A stretch of 64,000 bases of DNA, taken from positions 160,794 to 224,793 of the forward strand of contig JAHBUK010000004.1 of the NCBI GenBank assembly GCA_019638115.1, written 5' to 3'. Position numbers and translations under genes: made by a program. This document shows positions 57,421-64,000 of this stretch, one piece after another. This DNA is from Flavobacteriales bacterium (GTDB lineage: Bacteria; Bacteroidota; Bacteroidia; Flavobacteriales_F; PHOS-HE28). How positions within the stretch are numbered: the first letter of the stretch is position 1; each line of letters begins with the position of its first letter. A model generated the notes under the pieces. It did no database searches. It saw only the letters and a program-made list of their open reading frames with translations, and was not told the DNA's origin.

Positions 57421-57428
57421 CGAAATTA
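57421..57428 (-). promoter_or_regulatory. -7-like element TAATTTCG, five bases before the NlpE-like start
   Basis: One mismatch to TAnnTTTG. A second copy of the same type, TACCTTCG, lies at 57437-57444. Confidence 0.45.
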
Positions 57429-57497
57429 GGCGAGTCCGAAGGTAGGCCCTTACCGATCATGGATCGCGCTGGAAGCATCGACCAGCTTGAGTATCAC

Positions 57498-57549
57498 AAT
57501 GTAACAACACCGTTAGTAACACTCTTGTTACTAACTTTCTTGTTACATT
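57498..57549. promoter_or_regulatory. 52-bp two-tier palindromic operator before the ATPase gene
   Basis: Outer arms AATGTAACA and TGTTACATT and inner arms GTTAGTAACA and TGTTACTAAC are perfect inverted repeats. Each outer arm is five bases from its inner arm, and the centre is CTCT. Four GTAACA half-sites therefore lie in exact symmetry. The right outer arm overlaps the -7 element, which suits a repressor site. The AT-rich composition contrasts with the neighbourhood. Confidence 0.85.
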
Positions 57550-57551
57550 TG
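57544..57551 (+). promoter_or_regulatory. -7 promoter element TACATTTG
   Basis: A perfect TAnnTTTG match overlapping the right arm of the palindrome, 25 nt before the ATG at 57577. Confidence 0.65.
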
Positions 57552-57576
57552 CGAAGACAACGAAAAAGCACTGGTC

Positions 57577-58734
57577 ATGGATGAAGAACGATCCCCGTTC
57601 CGTATCGGGACACTCGTATCGGGCGACAGCTTCGTGGACCGTGAATGGCCACGCAAGCAACTGCGGGCCAATTTCAGGTCGGGCATCAATACGGTGATCA
57701 TAAGCCCCCGCCGCTGGGGCAAGTCATCGCTCATCCGCCAGGTGGCCTTGGACATGGCGCGCGACAAGAACGTACGTTTCGCCTTCGTGGACCTCTTCCA
57801 AGTGCGCACCGAGCAGGAGTTCCTGGAGCGCACCACGGAAGCCACGATCAAGGCCTTGGGCAAGACCATGGAGCAGCGCATGGCCGACGTGAAGGAGTTC
57901 ATCCGGGGCGTGGTACCACAGATCTCCTTCGGTGTGGACCCGCAAAGCGAATTCAGCCTGAAGTTCGAACTCCCGGAAGGGCACCGCAACACCCCCGACC
58001 TGCTGGACCTTCCGGAGCGTTTGGCGCAAGCGAAGGGGCTACGCCTGGTGCTGTGCCTCGATGAGTTCCAGAACATCGCCCACCTGCCCGACCCCACCGG
58101 TTTCCAGAAAATGCTGCGTGCATCGTGGCAGCACCAGAAAGCCGTTTGCCACGTGATCTACGGAAGCAAGCGCCACATGATGATGGACCTCTTCAACAAG
58201 CAGAGCATGCCGTTCTACCGTTTCGGCGACATCCTATTCCTGGACAAGATCAAGCGGGAGGATTGGGTGCCCTTCATCAAGGAGCGGTTCGCCAGTGTGA
58301 AGAAGCAGATCGCCGTGGATACCTGCGACCACCTGGCGGAACGTATGCAGGACCACAGCTACCACGTTCAGATGCTGGGCCATGCAGCATGGCTCAGGAC
58401 CCGCGGAAAGACCTGTACACGCACCACGGTCGACACCGCTCTGAACGACCTGTTGGACCAGCACGACGCCCTGTACCGGCGCATGGTGGACGACATCACC
58501 ACCCCCCAGCTCAACTACCTGCGCGCCATGCTCAACGGAGTGGAGCGTTTCACCACCAAGGAGACCCTCAAGCGCTTCGACCTGGGATCCAGCGCCAATG
58601 TGAAACGCATCACCTCCGCATTGGAGAGCAAGGAGATCCTCGACTTCGTTGGGCCGGAGACGGAATGGATCGACCCCTTGTTCAAGATCTGGCTGGAGGA
58701 ACGCCTGTGGGGATCAAGACTTCGACTGGTATGA
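57577..58734 (+). CDS. AAA/STAND-type ATP-binding protein
   Basis: A 385-residue protein. The P-loop reads ISPRRWGKSSLIRQV near residue 48, the RRxGKTS form of archaeal-type ATPases (PF01637-like). Walker B is RLVLCLDEFQNI near 165 and a sensor region follows (CHVIYGSKRHMMM). A winged-helix-like C-terminal part (TPQLNYLRAMLNGVERFTTK, LKRFDLGSSANVKRITSALE) resembles the DNA-binding or regulatory domain of this family. Role unknown; some relatives are linked to mobile or defence elements. It has a dedicated palindromic operator, and its stop overlaps the WbqC gene. Confidence 0.83.
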   Translation: MDEERSPFRIGTLVSGDSFVDREWPRKQLRANFRSGINTVIISPRRWGKSSLIRQVALDMARDKNVRFAFVDLFQVRTEQEFLERTTEATIKALGKTMEQRMADVKEFIRGVVPQISFGVDPQSEFSLKFELPEGHRNTPDLLDLPERLAQAKGLRLVLCLDEFQNIAHLPDPTGFQKMLRASWQHQKAVCHVIYGSKRHMMMDLFNKQSMPFYRFGDILFLDKIKREDWVPFIKERFASVKKQIAVDTCDHLAERMQDHSYHVQMLGHAAWLRTRGKTCTRTTVDTALNDLLDQHDALYRRMVDDITTPQLNYLRAMLNGVERFTTKETLKRFDLGSSANVKRITSALESKEILDFVGPETEWIDPLFKIWLEERLWGSRLRLV

Positions 58735-59402
58735 GCACCCCCATCCTCAGCGCCTTCTACTTCGGCAGCGTGGAGCATTACCGCGTGCTGGCCCAGTACC
58801 CGAAGGTCATCATCGACATCGGCGAGCACTACGAGCGGCAGAGCTACCGCACGCGCACCAGCATCGTGGGCCCCAACGGCGTGCAGCACCTCAACGTGCA
58901 GATCGTGCGCGACCACGGCAACAAGATGCCCATGCGCAACGTGGGGCTCGGCTACGTGGAGCGCTGGCCGCAACAGCACCTGCACGCCATCCGCAGCGCA
59001 TACGGCAACACGCCGTGGTTCATCCATTACATAGATGCCCTAGAGCACTTGCTGCTGCAACCGCACGAACGGTTGGTGGACCTGAACCTGGCCACCGTGC
59101 GCATGTGCATGAAGTGGCTGGCGCTGGATACGGAGGTGGAGGTGAGCGACGAATATTTGGAAGTGGCGAGTGATGAGTGGCGAGTGGCGAATGTGACAGA
59201 TGCCACTCGCCACTCATCACTCGCCACTCGTCACTTGGACCTCCGCACCACCTTCCACCCCAAACGGCCCCTTCCACCGGAGATCCCTGCCACCCCGCCC
59301 TACCACCAGATCTTCGCTGACCGGCATGGGTTCCTGCCACGCATGAGCGTCTTGGACCTGGTCATGAACACGGGGCCGCAAGCGCGTTCCTTCCTTCAGT
59401 GA
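58731..59402 (+). CDS. WbqC-family protein carrying an in-frame palindromic insert
   Basis: A 223-residue protein from ATG 58731 (ATGA overlap). WbqC motifs: ILSAFYFGSVEHYRVLAQYP, YERQSYRTRTSIVGPNGVQH, NVQIVRDHGNKMPMRNVGLG, and PWFIHYIDALEHLL. Members sit in O-antigen clusters; function uncertain. Residues about 144-168 (VASDEWRVANVTDATRHSSL and a few more) are encoded by the hairpin at 59163-59227 and interrupt the family sequence without breaking the frame. A second copy of the 3' end lies after cydB. Confidence 0.83.
   Translation: MSTPILSAFYFGSVEHYRVLAQYPKVIIDIGEHYERQSYRTRTSIVGPNGVQHLNVQIVRDHGNKMPMRNVGLGYVERWPQQHLHAIRSAYGNTPWFIHYIDALEHLLLQPHERLVDLNLATVRMCMKWLALDTEVEVSDEYLEVASDEWRVANVTDATRHSSLATRHLDLRTTFHPKRPLPPEIPATPPYHQIFADRHGFLPRMSVLDLVMNTGPQARSFLQ
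59163..59227. repeat. 26-bp perfect inverted repeat inside the WbqC gene
   Basis: 59163-59188 and 59202-59227 are exact reverse complements built of GTGGCGAGTGATGA-type units, separated by 13 bases. The composition is low complexity and unlike the host gene. Confidence 0.93.
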
Positions 59403-59433
59403 CCAAAGGCACAGTCCTCCCCCATGATGGGGA

Positions 59434-59441
59434 TACCTTAG
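59434..59441 (+). promoter_or_regulatory. -7-like element TACCTTAG before cydA
   Basis: One mismatch to TAnnTTTG, nine bases before the cydA ATG. The same octamer stands before the YiiX-like gene at 63340-63347. Confidence 0.45.
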
Positions 59442-59450
59442 CCCTCGCTC

Positions 59451-60827
59451 ATGGACGTAGAGGTACTCTCCCGCTTCCAGTTCGCCTTCACGGTCGCGTT
59501 CCATTACATCTATCCGCCGCTGAGCATCGGCCTCGGCCTGGTGATGGTGGTGCTCGAAGGGCTGTACCTGCGCACGGGCGATCAGCAGTACCATACGCTG
59601 GCCCGCTTCTGGACGAAGATCTTCGCGCTCACCTTCGGCATCGGTGTGGCCACAGGCATCGTCATGGAGTTCGAGTTCGGCACCAACTGGGCCGTCTACT
59701 CGCGCTACGTGGGTGATGTGTTCGGCAGTGCCTTGGCCGCGGAGGGCATCTTCGCGTTCGCGTTGGAGAGCGGGTTCCTGGGTGTACTGCTGTTCGGCTG
59801 GAACCGTGTATCGCCGCGGGTACACTTCATCGCCACCTTGGGTGTGTGGCTGGGCAGCATGTTCAGTGCCGTGTGGATCGTGGTGGCCAACAGCTGGCAG
59901 CAGACACCGGCCGGCTACCACATCGTGGGCGAAGGCATGGAGGCACGGGCGGAGATCACCGACTTCTGGGCCATGGTCTTCAATCCCAGCAGTGTGGAGC
60001 GGCTGCTGCATGTCTGGATCGGAGCCTTCCTCGCGGGGGCCTTCCTGGTGGTCAGCGTACACGCTTGGTACATACTGAAAGGCCGGCACATTGAGCTCTC
60101 GCGCAAAGCCCTGCGCATCGCCCTCAGCGTGGCCATCCTATCATCGCTGTTGCAGTTGGTCACGGGCCATGCTTCCGCCGATGGTGTGGCGAAGAACCAG
60201 CCCGCCAAACTCGCTGCCATGGAAGGCCACTACCCTGCCAACGCACCCGCCGACCTCTACCTTTTCGGCTGGGTGGACCATGAGACGCAGCAGGTACACG
60301 GCATCAAGCTGCCCGGCGGCCTGAGCTTCCTGGTCCATCAGGACTTCACCACGCCGATCACCGGCCTCAATGCCTTCACTTCCAACGACCGCCCCAGACA
60401 GGTCAACGCCATCTTCCAGTTCTACCACCTGATGGTGGCCATCGGCATGGCCTTGATCGGCATCAGCTTGTTGGCCGGGTGGTTCGCGTGGAAGCGCACG
60501 CTCTTCCGCCAGCGTTGGTTGTTGCGCATCCTGGTCCTTTCCGCATTGTTGCCGCAGATCGCCAACCAGGTGGGCTGGTTCACGGCGGAAATGGGCCGCC
60601 AGCCGTGGGTGGTCTACGGCCTGCTCCGCACCAGCGACGCGCTCTCGAAGTCCGTTACCGCAGAGCATGTGCTCTTCTCCCTGGTCCTCTTCACCGTGGT
60701 CTACCTCATCCTCTTCGCGCTCTTCGTCTACCTGCTGAACAAGAAGATCGTGCATGGCCCCGACGATGCGGAGCTGGAGGATGAACGTCCGCATCAGCAG
60801 GCCATCACCAACGCCGTCACGCGCTAA
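59451..60827 (+). CDS. cydA: cytochrome bd quinol oxidase subunit I
   Basis: A 458-residue membrane subunit with about nine helices. His18 in [14 protein letters not shown] corresponds to a heme b595/d ligand; [12 protein letters not shown] carries the conserved Glu; [16 protein letters not shown] carries the Met ligand of heme b558 and the GRQPW signature. The Q-loop is short. With CydB it reduces O2 with quinol electrons at high affinity. Three bases separate it from cydB. Confidence 0.96.
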   Translation: MDVEVLSRFQFAFTVAFHYIYPPLSIGLGLVMVVLEGLYLRTGDQQYHTLARFWTKIFALTFGIGVATGIVMEFEFGTNWAVYSRYVGDVFGSALAAEGIFAFALESGFLGVLLFGWNRVSPRVHFIATLGVWLGSMFSAVWIVVANSWQQTPAGYHIVGEGMEARAEITDFWAMVFNPSSVERLLHVWIGAFLAGAFLVVSVHAWYILKGRHIELSRKALRIALSVAILSSLLQLVTGHASADGVAKNQPAKLAAMEGHYPANAPADLYLFGWVDHETQQVHGIKLPGGLSFLVHQDFTTPITGLNAFTSNDRPRQVNAIFQFYHLMVAIGMALIGISLLAGWFAWKRTLFRQRWLLRILVLSALLPQIANQVGWFTAEMGRQPWVVYGLLRTSDALSKSVTAEHVLFSLVLFTVVYLILFALFVYLLNKKIVHGPDDAELEDERPHQQAITNAVTR

Positions 60828-60830
60828 GCC

Positions 60831-61865
60831 ATGGACAGCTTCCTCGGCATCGACTATGCGACCTGGTGGTACCTGGTGGTGGGTGGCGTCTTCACCGGCT
60901 ATGCCATTCTGGACGGCTTCGATCTGGGAGCTGGTGCGTGGCACCTGTTCATCCGCAAGGAGGAGAACCGGCGCATCGCGCTGAACGCCGTGGGGCCGGT
61001 ATGGGATGGCAACGAGGTATGGCTCGTCATCGGTGGCGGCGCGCTGTTCGCGGGCTTCCCCAAGGTGTATGCGGCCTTGCTCTCGGCGATGTACATCCCC
61101 TTCATGCTCTTTCTGGTGATGCTCATCTTCCGCGCCATCAGCATCGAGTTCCGCAGCAAGGAACCCATGGCCTGGTGGCGCCGCTTGTGGGACGTGGGCT
61201 ACAGCGTATCGAGCAGCGCGCTGGCGGTGTTGCTGGGTGTGGTGCTGGGCAATGTGCTGCAGGGCATCGCGCTTGATGCCAACGGTGATCACCAGGGCCA
61301 TTGGCTCGACTTCCTCAACCCCTACGCGCTCACGGTGGGCCTGTTGACCCTGCTCATCTTCATGGTGCATGGCGGCATTTACCTGGGCATGAAGACCGAA
61401 GGGCGGCTTTTCGCGAAGCTGTACATCCTGCTGAAGTGGGCCATGCTCGCACAGACCGTGCTCTTCGGCATCGTCACGTTCTGGACGCTCCGCTACGTGC
61501 CCCAGCTCAGCGACCGTTTCCTGGCAGAACCGGCCTATCTGGCCATCCCCGCGCTCGCCTTCCTCAGCCTGGCCAACGTACCGCGGCTCATCGCCCGCAA
61601 GCGCTTCAAGCTCGCCTTCTTCTTCAGTGCCTTGATGGTGGCGCTGCTGCTGATCACCGTGGCCGTGGAGCTTTATCCGGTGATCCTCATGAGCACAGTG
61701 GACCGGGCCTTCGACCTGACGGTGGAGAACGCGGCCAGCAGCAGCAAGAGCCTTGGCATCATGCTCACCTTCGCCGCCGTGGGTGTACCGTTGGTGGCGG
61801 GCTACACCTTCTTCGTATACCGCACCTTCTACGGCAAGGTGAAGATGGACGAGCATAGCTATTGA
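60831..61865 (+). CDS. cydB: cytochrome bd quinol oxidase subunit II
   Basis: A 344-residue membrane subunit. N-terminal motif YAILDGFDLGAGAWHLF, then NAVGPVWDGNEVWLVIGGGA and FRAISIEFRSKEP; about eight helices, of CydB/CioB type. No small CydX-like ORF is evident after it. Downstream is a broken WbqC fragment. Confidence 0.95.
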   Translation: MDSFLGIDYATWWYLVVGGVFTGYAILDGFDLGAGAWHLFIRKEENRRIALNAVGPVWDGNEVWLVIGGGALFAGFPKVYAALLSAMYIPFMLFLVMLIFRAISIEFRSKEPMAWWRRLWDVGYSVSSSALAVLLGVVLGNVLQGIALDANGDHQGHWLDFLNPYALTVGLLTLLIFMVHGGIYLGMKTEGRLFAKLYILLKWAMLAQTVLFGIVTFWTLRYVPQLSDRFLAEPAYLAIPALAFLSLANVPRLIARKRFKLAFFFSALMVALLLITVAVELYPVILMSTVDRAFDLTVENAASSSKSLGIMLTFAAVGVPLVAGYTFFVYRTFYGKVKMDEHSY

Positions 61866-61947
61866 CTGCGCATTCCCCGTACGGAAGCGCATGCCCCACG
61901 CCTACCACGAGCACCCGGTCCTACTCCAGCTCATCGCCATCACTTTC

Positions 61948-62075
61948 CTACCGGCCTGGAAACACGTACCGCCCTACCCCGGATCTTCGCCGACCGGCAT
62001 GGGTTCCTGCCACGCATGAGCGTCTTGGACCTGATGTTCAATACAGGCCCCGATGCCAAGCACCTGATCCGCTGA
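61948..62075 (+). pseudogene. fragment of a WbqC-family 3' end with a frameshift
   Basis: Bases 61992-62033 are identical over 42 nt to 59319-59360 of the WbqC gene. The frame reads IFADRHGFLPRMSVLDLMFN then TGPDAKHLIR and a stop. Upstream, LPAWKHVPPYP is in another frame, consistent with loss of one C. It has no start and is probably a duplication remnant bracketing cydAB. Confidence 0.8.
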
Positions 62076-62136
62076 TCCCGAGCTGTGCCAAGGGAGAGGT
62101 ATCTCCCTGAAAGACAAGTATTCTCGATTTTTTCCC

Positions 62137-62144
62137 TTCCTTTG
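62137..62144 (+). promoter_or_regulatory. -7-like element TTCCTTTG
   Basis: One mismatch to TAnnTTTG, 26 nt before the ATG at 62171. A GGGAGA/TCTCCC hairpin (about 62090-62106) lies upstream. Confidence 0.4.
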
Positions 62145-62170
62145 CGCCCCTAATCAAACACCCTGTCCCA

Positions 62171-62641
62171 ATGAAGTTCCCTGTAGTACTGAGCATCGCC
62201 TTCGCAGCCCTGATGACCGCCTGCGGTGGTGGTGGTAGCACCCCCAGCCAAGTAGCCGAGAAATTCCTGACCCACACCAACAAGCTGGAGTTCAAGGAAG
62301 CAAAGGCCTACGCCACCAAGAGCACCGGCGATATGCTGGACATGATCGCTGGTATGGCCGGCATGATGGGTGACAAGAACGAAGCAAAGAGCTTCAAGAT
62401 CACCGGTGAGACCATCGACGGCGACAAGGCCACGGTGACCTACCGCTCCGAGGACAAGGATGCCGACGAGAGCTTGAGCCTGGTGAAGGAAGACGGCAAG
62501 TGGCTCGTGAACATGAGCAAAGAGGACATGAACAAGGAAGATGGCGCCGGCGCTGGCGACATGGATATGGACATGGGCCTGGACATGGACCTCGAGGGTG
62601 ACACCATCCTCGAAGAGACCAGCACCGAGGCTGCCCAGTAA
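62171..62641 (+). CDS. DUF4878-like lipoprotein
   Basis: A 156-residue lipoprotein (FAALMTACGGGG lipobox). Residues 25-115 match the NTF2-like DUF4878 pattern: PSQVAEKFLTHTNKLEFKEA, MGDKNEAKSFKITGETIDGD, LSLVKEDGKWLVNM. A Met/Asp-rich acidic tail follows (GDMDMDMGLDMDLEGDTI). Such lipoproteins are common in Bacteroidota; function unknown. Confidence 0.78.
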   Translation: MKFPVVLSIAFAALMTACGGGGSTPSQVAEKFLTHTNKLEFKEAKAYATKSTGDMLDMIAGMAGMMGDKNEAKSFKITGETIDGDKATVTYRSEDKDADESLSLVKEDGKWLVNMSKEDMNKEDGAGAGDMDMDMGLDMDLEGDTILEETSTEAAQ

Positions 62642-62663
62642 GCACCATCTCGCACACGATACG

Positions 62664-62699
62664 GAACCCCGGGGCCAACGCTCCGGGGTTCTTCATTTC
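62664..62699. terminator. terminator between convergent genes
   Basis: GAACCCCGG pairs with CCGGGGTTC around a 10-nt loop, then TTCATTT. It overlaps the last bases of the convergent YiiX-like gene. Confidence 0.75.
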
Positions 62700-63334
62700 T
62701 GGTGGTCCAGCACCACCTCGAAGAGGTCTTCCCGCAGGAAGCATGCAAAGCGGTAGTAGCTCTTTTCCTCGTCCAGCAGGCCCTCGTAGATGTCCAGCTC
62801 GAACTCATCGCGGATCACCCGCCAGATCAGCTCCGAGCAGTAGAAGCTCTTATCGTCCTCCAGGTCGAAATGGTGATCGAAGGGCACCTTGGCCTGCAGG
62901 TGCTCCAAAGCCCTGCGGCTGATGCCGCTGCGGTCGCCCTCGGTGCGCAAGCGGCACACCACCACGCTACCGGGCTGGCTCTGCCGCACGAAATCGGCCA
63001 GCTTGTGCGATTGCATGCCGTCCGTCTCGCTGATGTTGTTGGAGACCGCGTGTACCACCCACAGCTCCCCCTTGTGCTCCACCACGATCCCGCAATGCGA
63101 CAAGCGGCGGTCCTCGTTCAGCAGGTCCACGATCATGCCGCTCACCAGGCCGTAGCCGCGGCGCAGGATCAGGTCGCCGTCCTGCAACAAGGCCACTTCA
63201 TCGGCATCCAAGGCGTAGGTATTTACGCGTTCGGCAGCCGCAGCTCGCCGTTCCAACACCACCACGGTGCCTGCCCCCAACAGCAGCAGTAACAAGGCCG
63301 CCAGCCCTATCCTGCGGGAACGCTTGCGCAACAT
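62693..63334 (-). CDS. YiiX/YebB-like NlpC/P60-family cysteine hydrolase
   Basis: A 213-residue protein with an N-terminal membrane anchor (IGLAALLLLLLGAGTVVVL). Permuted papain-fold motifs: LQDGDLILRRG, RLSHCGIVVEHKG with the catalytic His, PFDHHFDLEDDKSFYCSELI with the nucleophile Cys. YiiX relatives cleave amide or peptide-like bonds in lipids or murein; the substrate here is unknown. A TACCTTAG element lies five bases before the ATG. Confidence 0.85.
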   Translation of the reverse strand: MLRKRSRRIGLAALLLLLLGAGTVVVLERRAAAAERVNTYALDADEVALLQDGDLILRRGYGLVSGMIVDLLNEDRRLSHCGIVVEHKGELWVVHAVSNNISETDGMQSHKLADFVRQSQPGSVVVCRLRTEGDRSGISRRALEHLQAKVPFDHHFDLEDDKSFYCSELIWRVIRDEFELDIYEGLLDEEKSYYRFACFLREDLFEVVLDHQK

Positions 63335-63339
63335 GGCCG

Positions 63340-63347
63340 CTAAGGTA
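63340..63347 (-). promoter_or_regulatory. -7-like element TACCTTAG
   Basis: One mismatch to TAnnTTTG, five bases before the YiiX-like ATG. Confidence 0.45.
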
Positions 63348-63465
63348 GACCGTCATCGGCCAGGCAGGGTGCTGCGCGGTCAGCTCCCCCCTATCCGTAA
63401 GCGCGCGCAAAGCCGTAGTTGGAAACCGCCGTCGCCTGTGCCATCTTTCGGAAAATGTATGCGGT

Positions 63466-64000
63466 ATGAAAACCCTTCGACCAGTTCTGTTCATCACCAC
63501 CGGCCTGATGGCACTGCACAGCGTGGCACAGGTGGCCAATGCCGGACCCGACACCGTGATCTGCGCGAACAGCTACACCATGCAGGCCAGCCCCGTACCC
63601 GTGGGCAGCATCACCCAATGGACCCTTGTTGCGGGCTGCGGTACCATCGTGAACCCCGTGCTTCAGAGCACCCCCATCGTCGATCTGTGCACCGGTATCA
63701 ACACCTTCCAATGGACCGTTGAGGTTGGCGGCGAGGTCTACATCGACCAAATGACCATTACCGTGTTCGATGGCGCCCAGCCACCGGCCAGCACCGAAGA
63801 GTTCATCACCCTGGAGGCACCGAACAACAGCTTGCAGCTCATCGGCTCGCCGACACCGACATTCCCCATGACCTGCTTCTGGACCGTTGTCAGCGGGCCC
63901 GCGATCATTGCCCAGCCCGAAGAGGCGGTGACCACCGCTTCCGGCCTTAACGGCGGCGAGAACGTGTTCCAATGGACCTGCAACAACGGCCCTTGCGGCA
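63466..64000 (+). CDS. start of a secreted PKD-like protein, cut by the window edge
   Basis: An open frame of 178 codons from ATG 63466 with no stop before the end. Signal peptide to about LMALHSVAQ, then an Ig/PKD-like unit beginning VANAGPDTVICANSYTMQAS and a further unit (TFPMTCFWTVVSGPAIIAQP). The AGPD-x-x-(I/V)C start is typical of repeat units in large T9SS adhesins of Bacteroidota. The C-terminal sorting domain is expected beyond the edge. Confidence 0.75.
   Translation, partial: MKTLRPVLFITTGLMALHSVAQVANAGPDTVICANSYTMQASPVPVGSITQWTLVAGCGTIVNPVLQSTPIVDLCTGINTFQWTVEVGGEVYIDQMTITVFDGAQPPASTEEFITLEAPNNSLQLIGSPTPTFPMTCFWTVVSGPAIIAQPEEAVTTASGLNGGENVFQWTCNNGPCG

Noticed and set aside
57498..57549. 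Reading the palindrome simply as a terminator
   Set aside because: It overlaps a perfect -7 element, has two equal internal spacers and no T-tract; an operator explains it better, though a dual role is possible.
57577..61865. A defence island made of the ATPase, WbqC and cydAB genes
   Set aside because: Only the ATPase could belong to such a system; WbqC-family and cytochrome bd genes have ordinary roles and no nuclease or toxin is nearby.

Overview
The window is chromosomal DNA of a GC-rich member of the Bacteroidota, most likely a Flavobacteriales lineage (inference). The signs are many secreted proteins with type IX secretion (T9SS) C-terminal sorting domains, a T9SS plug protein, a six-gene Na+-NQR, bacillithiol genes, PKD/SprB-type adhesins, few Shine-Dalgarno sequences, and promoters of the Bacteroidota form TAnnTTTG. 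Genes are dense, with many ATGA stop/start overlaps. I see no prophage, transposase, CRISPR array or rRNA.

Layout. 1-2.2 kb (minus): a possible tRNA 5' end at the edge and two T9SS cargo genes, one apparently truncated. 2.3-6.4 kb (plus): a surface-glycan operon (GT4, formyltransferase/GINT1-like fusion, flippase). 6.45-7.01 kb: a non-coding tandem array of hairpin-bearing 25/59-bp units. 7.1-10.7 kb: SGNH hydrolase with sorting domain, TPR protein, GT2. 10.7-12.1 kb (minus): gpx and bshB1. 12.2-18.6 kb (plus): a secreted protein, then the cytochrome c maturation genes ccmB-C-D-E-F, interrupted by palindromic repeats. 18.6-21.5 kb: DUF2520 protein, KdsC-like phosphatase, UbiA prenyltransferase and Maf in one overlapping operon. 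21.5-28.3 kb: envelope proteins and two large T9SS adhesins. 28.4-30.9 kb: a small minus-strand gene, a GNAT-like protein, tRNA-Lys and tRNA-Leu, each followed by a copy of its own 3' end. 30.9-35.6 kb: SBBP-repeat protein, a protein built of three sorting-domain-like modules, a CoA-transferase. 35.6-38.6 kb (minus): bshA and small membrane/lipoprotein genes. 38.7-46.6 kb: an NqrM-like protein, a pentapeptide protein, apbE and nqrABCDEF. 46.8-50.1 kb: T9SS plug protein and two secreted proteins. 50.3-53.1 kb: divergent ndh and mnmE sharing a palindromic promoter region. 53.3-57.4 kb: propeller proteins and an NlpE-like lipoprotein. 57.5-62.1 kb: an AAA ATPase behind a 52-bp two-tier palindrome, a WbqC-family gene carrying an in-frame hairpin repeat, cydAB, and a broken copy of the WbqC 3' end. 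62.2-64 kb: a lipoprotein, a YiiX-like hydrolase, and the start of a secreted protein that runs off the window.

Functional themes. Much of the respiratory chain is represented: two NADH:quinone dehydrogenases (Na+-NQR and NDH-2), the NQR maturation factors, cytochrome bd, and a Ccm system with a CxxxY CcmE. Thiol redox is represented by BshA, BshB1 and a glutathione-peroxidase-fold protein. T9SS substrates are scattered throughout. Two non-coding features stand out: a -7 element TAnnTT(T/C/A)G sits only 3-10 nt before the start codon of about ten genes, implying leaderless or near-leaderless mRNAs, and several unrelated palindromic repeat families occupy gaps between genes and, once, the inside of a reading frame.
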